Part shown: piece by piece, positions 26,401 to 35,400 of the stretch
How positions within the stretch are numbered: position 1 is the stretch's first letter
Layout: every line of letters starts with the position of its first letter
Assembly (NCBI RefSeq): GCF_014356525.2
Contig: NC_052508.1
Coordinates: forward strand, 57,015,441 to 57,079,440
Direction: 5' to 3'
Length of the DNA stretch: 64,000 bases
From: Nilaparvata lugens
Lineage: Eukaryota; Arthropoda; Insecta; Hemiptera; Delphacidae
Translations under genes and position numbers: made by a program
The notes under the pieces: model-generated
Seen by the model: only the letters and a program-made list of their open reading frames with translations
What the model was told of the DNA's origin: nothing
Database searches by the model: none

Positions 26401-29400
26401 AAGCTATACTGAAAATATAGAATATAATTCTTTATCATTTTTATCTCTCGAAATGTATAGGAATGTAGAGCTAAATTGAATATCATGAAATGCATTTTAT
26501 TATAAAAATTGAAAGAGTAATCAACTGATGAACATTGATTTGGTTAAGCTTGGCATATTTTTCCCACGTTATTGATATCCTAGTATATTTGCTATAAATC
26601 CCCCATCAATCATTAATTCAATTATTTTCTTTTCCAAATTTTCGAGCCAACGTAAATGTTTCCAAGTTCTTCATACTTCACTAACAACTGAGCTTTCTGA
26701 ATGCATATAATTATTATCAATCGTTATCATGCTTCATAATTTATTAGAAACTCATATTCACACTCAATTTTCATATTTACTGATACTTTGATATATCATT
26801 CAGATTTACTAATAGAGTATTTTAATAAGGCTACTTGAATTGTTTAATTAATGTAAGAATAACTAGACTACATAGTACACTTTTCCACATGAACGCTACT
26901 AGTTTCAGCTTTCAAGCCATTTTCAAGTGTCAAAAGTTTGAAAAAGGGTACTATGTAGTTATTTATATATTAAGTTCAAGTTTCAAGTTTTATTGTTTAG
27001 CAATACAAGAAAATACAAAACATCAAATCAGATACCTATAAATAACAATTTAAAGATACTACTTCTTAATTATTCTCCTCTTATTATACTCCTCTCATAG
27101 TTTAGTTAATCTATTAATATTATTTTTTGATCAACCTTCGAGTTACAAGAATGCTCTTATAACATGATACGACTTTGCAGGACTCTGAACTTCAACAACC
27201 AACCGATGTTCGTGGGAGGCCTGATGTCGGCCGATCCGATCCTAGAGCGACCCGGTCAGGTGAGCTCGGACGACCTGGTCGGCTGCGTGCACAGTCTAGC
27301 CGTCAACGGCCGACCACTCAACCTGACCAACCCACTGCGGTCCCGTGGGATCGACGCCACCTGCGGCCGATCGTCCCGGAGTCCCTGCGCCGCCTCTCCG
27401 TCTACTTTCTCCTCACCCGACATCACCGAATCGACATCCGTCTCGACACAGAGCTCCCAGTGTGGCATCGCCGGCGTCTGCTACAACCGCTGGAAGAGCG
27501 TGTCCTGCATGTGTGAAAGCTCCAACCTCATCTCGCCGAATTGTTTCGAGGCCTTGGAGCCGGTCACTCTCACTGATGGAGGCTTCATAGAGTTCAAGAT
27601 ATCTGAAACGCATAGACGAATGCAGCTGCTGGACACACTGTATGGGGGTTCGACTCTGTGGCGGCTGAGGAACGAGGTCCCGAAAGTGAAGAGGTTCGCG
27701 ACTACTGGATCGTCTCTGGCCAACCTCGCCGGCAATCAGCCTCCCAAGAAGATCAGCCTCATGTTCAGAACACTCAGGACAAGTGGTCTCATATTTTTTG
27801 CCGCCACTAATAAAGACTACACCTCATTAGAAGTGAGTAAATCAGTTCTATATTTCAATGCATTCACATATGAAATTATCAAGTTTTATTAAAATCAGTG
27901 AGCTACTTTATGAATTTCATAGATAATTGATTTCATGTGTAAAGAAACAACTGTTAAAAAAAACATCAAACAATGTTTAAAGTTATGAATGATGGAAATA
28001 CAAGACGACGACAAAGCGGAGCCAAAAAATACTACAGTAAAATATTGATATGAATTGGCATTATTTGCTAATTTTAAAGCCTTCATTATTTCCTAATCTT
28101 CATAGCTTTCAACTGCCAAGCAATTTTTCTTCCAGGTGATGAGGATCCCTCCCTTATTTCAAGCAAAAGGATTTGAAAATATTGAACCTCATAACCAGTC
28201 TCCATACTAATATTCTATCAGAAAGCATTATTTAATATGAAATTATTTGAGGAACTGGTTCTCATTAAAGTGTTAATTGTTTATTATGAATTGACAAGAA
28301 CCGAAGGTGATACAATAGAATTTTTAGTGAAATTTGACAATATCCTTGTTTTCTTATTATGGAGACTTGTTTTCTTATTATGGAGACTTGTTTTCTTATT
28401 TCACAACATCACCGTCAATTCTACTAATTTTAATAATACAATAGAGTTGGATAGAACAGGAATTGTACACTTTCTAATTAATTCAATCTTATTTGTATTA
28501 ATTTTTTGAAACAATGACATTTAAATGTTGTTTTCTGATCAGATTACTGAAACTGTTTACAAATAAAGCGATAGTTTCAAAAGTATAAGCTATTTGATGC
28601 ATGAGAAATTCTACAAAAAGAATGCTCATTTTCCACTAATTTATACAATTATAAATAATATATTACAAATTCTATTTATTTTATGAAAACTAAATTTGTT
28701 CAGTCGAATTCAATCATTGATTCACAGGATAGGTAGAGATCTTAGTTGGTTAATTTTCAGTAACTTAAAAGATCCAACTAATAAATATCATCACAATGAA
28801 ACTCTGTTCACAAATAAAGCGATAGATTCAAAAGTATAAGCTATATGATGCATGAGAAATTCTCCAAAAGATTGCTAATTTTTACAATTATAAATAATAT
28901 ATTATAACTTCTATTTATTTTATGAAAATTGAATTGGTTCAGTCGAATTCAATCATTGACTCACAGGATATTATGAGATCTTAGTTGGTTAATTTTCAGT
29001 GACTAGAAGATCAAACTAATTAATATCACAATCGTCTGCTAACATCAATGAATAATCCACTCAAAATCTAATTAAAAAATTATTTTTCCAGCTGGTTGGA
29101 GGCTACCTAGTCTATGTGTCGCAGTTGAGCTCAGCAGGATCACCGGTGAACATGACCGTCAATGAGAAGGGACTCCTGTCGGACAACCAGTGGCACAATC
29201 TGACCATGATCTCGCACAACAGAGGGCTGCGCCTGATGCTTGATGGAGACCGGGTTGGCGAGGAGCTCGACTCAGCCGGTGTTCACGACTTCCTCGACCC
29301 CTACTTGACTGATCTGTTCCTGGGTGGTGTTCGTAGAGACACCATTCGGGGTGGTGATACACTTCCATCAGGTGAGTGCTTACAGAATACATTGTTTATT

Positions 29401-32400
29401 GTGTATTAGATGTGATTAAATAGTAATCAATTATTTGAACTGAAATGTAATATTAAACTGTGAATTTGAATGGAGCACTATAGTTTTGTCACTGGAGTAA
29501 ATAAAACTACTATGACGATAAGCAACATCAATCACCGTATTAAACCAATACCTACTATTACTTCAGGCCCCACAACTAATTAATGACGTCATAACATGTA
29601 GATTGATTCTTCCTAGATCATAGTTGTTTCTACTAGCTTATCAATGTAACTTTTGTTACTATATCGAATTTTTATTGGATCGAATACTATCTAAATTTCA
29701 GATTGAAGACATTTGTAATTTAATAAGTAGAAATTTTATTAAAATAAAAACACTTTATTCCACAAATGCAATAATTTATCCATACTTTCAGTTAATAGAT
29801 AGACATAGGCCTACTCGATTCAGTGTTATTGATGCCTGTATCGGAATCGAAGGAGAGGTAAATCAAAGATAAACCAAATTTGATCTCTTTGAACTCTTTT
29901 TGGGAAAGAGGCTCCCACAAACTTGATCACAATAAATCTGTAGTACAAAGAAACCCATCAGGAGACTGTTTTTCACTTAGGAAAAACCTTTAATATTATG
30001 ATGTTATGGACAGTTCCAACACTTTGCATTTACTTTCTAATTTATTAGTTCAAAAGTTCTTTCATACACTTTATTTACACTGTTCTTCCATACTCTAATT
30101 ACACTGTTATTTCACATTGAGTGTGTTTTTCAAATAACTCACCACTCATTGATGGCTGTTTAATTTTGTTGAATTTTTAGAGAATTGTGTTTTCATTTCA
30201 TGAATTCCTTTGAATGTTTGGTCACTATTGCTTGTAATGGAATGTGCTTAGTGCCATGCTTGACAAATTGTGCTTCAAATTCGTCTGAAATAAATTTTTG
30301 TTTTGAAAAGTGGTATGATTGACAAATTGTATCAAAAACTTTTACATTCTGTTGATACTTGCATAATACACATAATTAGATGTTATCCCATATTTATATA
30401 TAGAAGTACAATTTTATAAGAGAAGTAATATCCGACACAAATTTTCAATTCCACTTTTCTGTCAATTTTAATTTTATTAGTCGCGTTATTTGCTTTATTC
30501 ATCAAAACCAGGGCATAAAAACGAATCAACTATGATCATAATCACCATTATTCGTGAAATTCAATCGATGAAACTACTAAAATGGAATTTTTTACAGGTT
30601 TTTCAGGCTGCCTTGCGAATTTCACAGTTAACGACGAGGTGCAACCGATGAATGGGTCTGGAAGCATATTCTGGGATAGCATTCAGTATGGAAAAGTTTC
30701 GCCTGGATGCACAGGTCAGTTTATCATTTCGTTAAATTTAATTTTACTTCAGATTACTCAGTGGTCAAAATACAAAATAGAAGTACACAGTATTTCTCTA
30801 AGTAGTTCAGTAGTTGAACACATGATTCTGCAGGTTTTATATCTATGAAAAATGGAATAAGAAAATTTATTATTCATCAATATTCTGGCTAGGATGATAC
30901 ATGAATAATACTAATTTCATAAAATCAATATGAATAGATACTATTCTACAGTTCCTTCAGTGATCTGTTGATCGGAGCATCGGATTATGAATGGTATATG
31001 CATCATCTAAAATTTAGTGATGTTTATTTAGATACACTCTATCATCAGTCCTATCAATTGTTTTATTGTTGATAGATTATTTATTTTTTATCGTCCATAA
31101 CTAACCGAACTAATAATTGTTCTTATTACTGTATTCAAATATAATCGTCAAGGTAATCTGATGAAACCATGATTTTTGGTTTTGCACCACCTCACTTAAA
31201 GATTATTATTCAACCAAGGTAGTACTATTCTTCATTGTCTTTAAAGAAAACGTCCAAAAACAATAAATGGGATCAATTTGAACATAAATTCACACGTTCA
31301 CAGACCATCATTTCAATCAACACTCTAATTTGTTGTTGTTTGAATTATAGGATAATTCCCACTTTCGTTGAAGAGATATTTCAGACTTATTCCATTGTAT
31401 CTTTTCAACTGTGTTCTCTAATCCCTAATCATTTCGACCAGTTTTATCTCTGATACGAGAGTGAAAATCTTCTGGATTAAACAATATTTGTGTTTGATGA
31501 TTACAGGTCCAATCGGTATCGACACAGCAGCCAGCACCACCGATCCACTCTCAATAGGCATATCACTGGTTCTAGTCTTCTTCGTGATTCTGCTGGTGGC
31601 GATTCTCATCAGCTTCGTGGTTTTCCGACTGCGCAAACAGAAGAAAGAGAAGAGTGGTGGTGGGGGAAATCACACAAAGCAGAACGGGGGGACGACTCTG
31701 GTGGCGGGGGGATTGACCAATGACGGCGGTCGGACGGGAATGCATCCGGAAAATACGGTCCCCAGCTTCATGACCGACAACGGTGACGTCATCAGAGGTG
31801 TCGGCGGTCATCATCTGGTTGGGCCTGAGCTCATATCAAAGAGGTTGGTAAAAATATTAATGATCTAAAGTCCAAAAACCAATTTCCCTCAATAAAATCT
31901 ATTTGAATTTATTTATCTACAAATACAACTTTCTAGAAGTATTATAAGCCTAGGTGATGATGAAGGGATGGATGATGATACAAACGTTTTTATTATTGAT
32001 GTACGTTCCGTAGTGCTTGTTCGAGTAGTGTCCAGTGAAAGAGGAGAGCTTCCTGTTTCTAATGGAATCTAGCAGTTATTGCAGTCAATAATAAATGCAA
32101 TAGATTAGTGATGTCCAGTGAAAAGCAGAGCTGTGTTTTTGATGAAATCAAGCTTTTATTGCAGTCAATAATGAATGAAATAAATTAGTGATATTTAGTG
32201 AAAAAGTAGAGCTGTGTTTTTGATAAAATCAAGCTGTTATTGTAGTCAATAATAAATGCAATAGATCAGTGATGTCCAGTAAGAAACAGAGCTGTGTTTT
32301 AGTGACATCTTGCTCATATATCAATAAGTGTTCATATTCAATAATAGCAGCATAGGATACTTATGGAAAACTCATGGTATTATTCTACAATCAGTGTGTT

Positions 32401-35400
32401 AGGATAGAGAAAAATTGTTTTCCAGTCTCTAGACAAGAAACCCATGGTAGGCTAATAACAATTTTCCTAAAAATCGTTCTTTCATTTTATATAACTGTTT
32501 CAGCGTTATTTCCAATCGTAGCCTGATGTGTAAGGAAATCAAAGAGAATGGTGTATTCATTGTTTAATACTTTTGATTTGATTATTTAACCAGACAAACT
32601 GAATCTCGTATACAAGCTGCTGAAATGAGATTTTTACGAGCGGTCAAAGGTTGTAGTAGACTGGATAAAATAAGGAATGACAACATAAGAGCTGAATTGA
32701 ATGTAGAACCGCTATTGGATATTCTGAAGAAATATCGGGAAAATTGGTCCACTCATTTATTCAGAATGCCATCCAATAGGCTCCCAATATTAGCATTGGA
32801 GTACAAACCCGAAGGAAAGCGAGGCATAGGAAGACCAAGGAAGAAATGGATGCCGGTACAGGTCAATAGAGCCTAATCCTTGTAAGATGATGATGACGAT
32901 GATGATGATTATGATGATGATTATGATGATTATTCATGAGTTGGTAAGAAGGAGGTCGTGAAATAACTTGAATAATTTTCAATATTCCAATTAACATAGA
33001 CTATATCACATTCTGAAAACTCTTTTTTCACACGATTTGGAAGAGATTTTGCATTCAAGGGTAATGTGTTCCGGTTGATGAGAGAGATATGGAATTCAAA
33101 ATGATATAAAACGACCAAAAACTGTCACAACTAGTTATTTCTGATGAAAAACACAAATAATGGAAATTGTCAACCAATTATTATTATTTTATATTTATAA
33201 CAGAACCTGGTTTCGTGTGGCTCCATCAGCCACAAATCTTTCAAATTTTATTCAATCCAATTCACAATATTTACAAATTATAAGCAAAAAGACAACAATA
33301 TTACTCAACTCAAAAAAGAAGAAAAAATTTGCTGAATATAATTAAGAACCTAATAATCATTATTGAACAATAATTTTAGATGAAAACTTCGAATATATAT
33401 CAGGACTAATTTGTTGCTGCTACATTTGTGGAGCGGCCTTACTTCTCTGAATATTTTTAGTTGTTTTATTATGAGTAGTACACCCCAATCGGGCTTATGG
33501 CTAGGGTTGTCCACTTTTATTTCACATTTTCATATCTTTCTTAGTTATTTTGTATTATGTTTTTTTTGTGGAATAAATGAATTGATTGATTGAATTTGTG
33601 AATGAGGATTAATAAATACTACAATAGTAAAATCACTTCACTTATATGGGCTACTTTTGTTCTAATTAATAAAAACAAAATATAAAAACTTTAAAATATT
33701 TTAACGATTAGTTTCGACCATAGGTCATTTTCAATCATTTTAACTTGACCTATGGTCGAAAATAATTTAAAGTTTTTAATAATAAAGTTTACTACAATTT
33801 TTTATATTGTTTTTATTAATTTGTACAATACTAAAATTTGAAAATTGGAAAAATCTTCATTTAAACTTAATGTCAATTCTTCTGTTTACGTTTAGGTACA
33901 AAGACTCGGAGGTGGTGGGGGGTGAGCACCAGCGACCACAGCGACCGGACATAATCGAGCGCGAAGTGGTGTCCAAGTCACCCCTGCCTCGCGACGATCC
34001 GCACCATCCGCCTCTGCCGCTGCAGCATCACTCGCACGACCCGCAGTCGCCGTCTGCCGTCATGGGCGTGCCGCAGTCGCCGTCTGCGGTCATCGGCGTC
34101 GACTCCGAACTGATGCCCGAGCACTACGACCTCGAAAACGCATCCTCCATCGCTCCCTCCGACATCGACATTGTATATCACTATAAAGGTATCCAATGCA
34201 CAAAAGCCTATTCACAAATACTTATTTTTTATTTCTCTATGAATATAATAAATTATTCATACTCTTGAATCGATAATGAGTATTCTTGGTTTTTAATTTT
34301 TAAAGTAGAGCAAACTAAAAATTCTTTGCCAACTCATATACTCGTACAAATAAGTAACTTATAGAATAAAAAAATATTTGTTGAGTACTATTCTAGATTT
34401 TCAATGTTTATATAAATTCTACTCTTGTGAAGAGTTTCATCTTATTTTTATGTATTTGTTCTCTAATTTGATTGATATTGAAGTGAAAACAAAAATACTT
34501 TTTCTCTTTTCATTGGTAATCTTCAATGCAAACTAATATTCATCAAGAAGGGGACCAATATTTTCTTACGTGAATTTATTCATAAGAGACTTATTAGTAT
34601 CTTCTCAATAATTTACTTGTATGAATTATATGTTCAATTGAAATTATAATTCTGTTGCATTCAATCTAGGAGTTCTGATACTATAATCTAATTTTTGGAT
34701 ACTCGTTTCATGTAACATTTTCGTTTTTGTTAGAAAAGATAATTATTTTGATCATTCATTTATTATATTTTCCCCCAAAGCTCTATAATTATATCAATAA
34801 GTGCATTCGACTTTTTAGGAAAGTTGTAGTATGAATTGGGTGATAAACTAAAGTATTCACAATATTAGTAAAGTACATATGCACTCAAGCATCAATATAT
34901 ACGATATAATATATACGCTAGGAAAAATTATTTTGAATGTTAATTTGCTGGTTCAGGTCTAGTGTTCTGTGGAGTGTACTTTCACTTTCTAGTAATAGGA
35001 AACTGAAGAATTGTTACTAGCTATCTCAAACCGAAAACACCTATTTTTATTACTCTTCATGAATGTATAACCAAACAATAAGAAAATTGAGCCTATTAGG
35101 ACTCGTCTTACAATACTACTACATCTGTGTTGCTCTTTAAAATAATAATAATAATAATAATATTAATAATAATTCAAAAAATCTTTATTGACATCAACCA
35201 CAAAAAAAATATATATATATATAATAACTTGATAAATTTTATACAGCAATGGCCTTCAGGCCTTCTGCCAGAAAAATAAATAAATAAAACGTATATGTAA
35301 GTTATAAAATGTATATGCAAATGAAAGTATGTCAGACGAAGTACCTATTCTTCAGTTTACTTCAGTATATTAAGATAAAGTATACTGCAGTATAGGCCTA

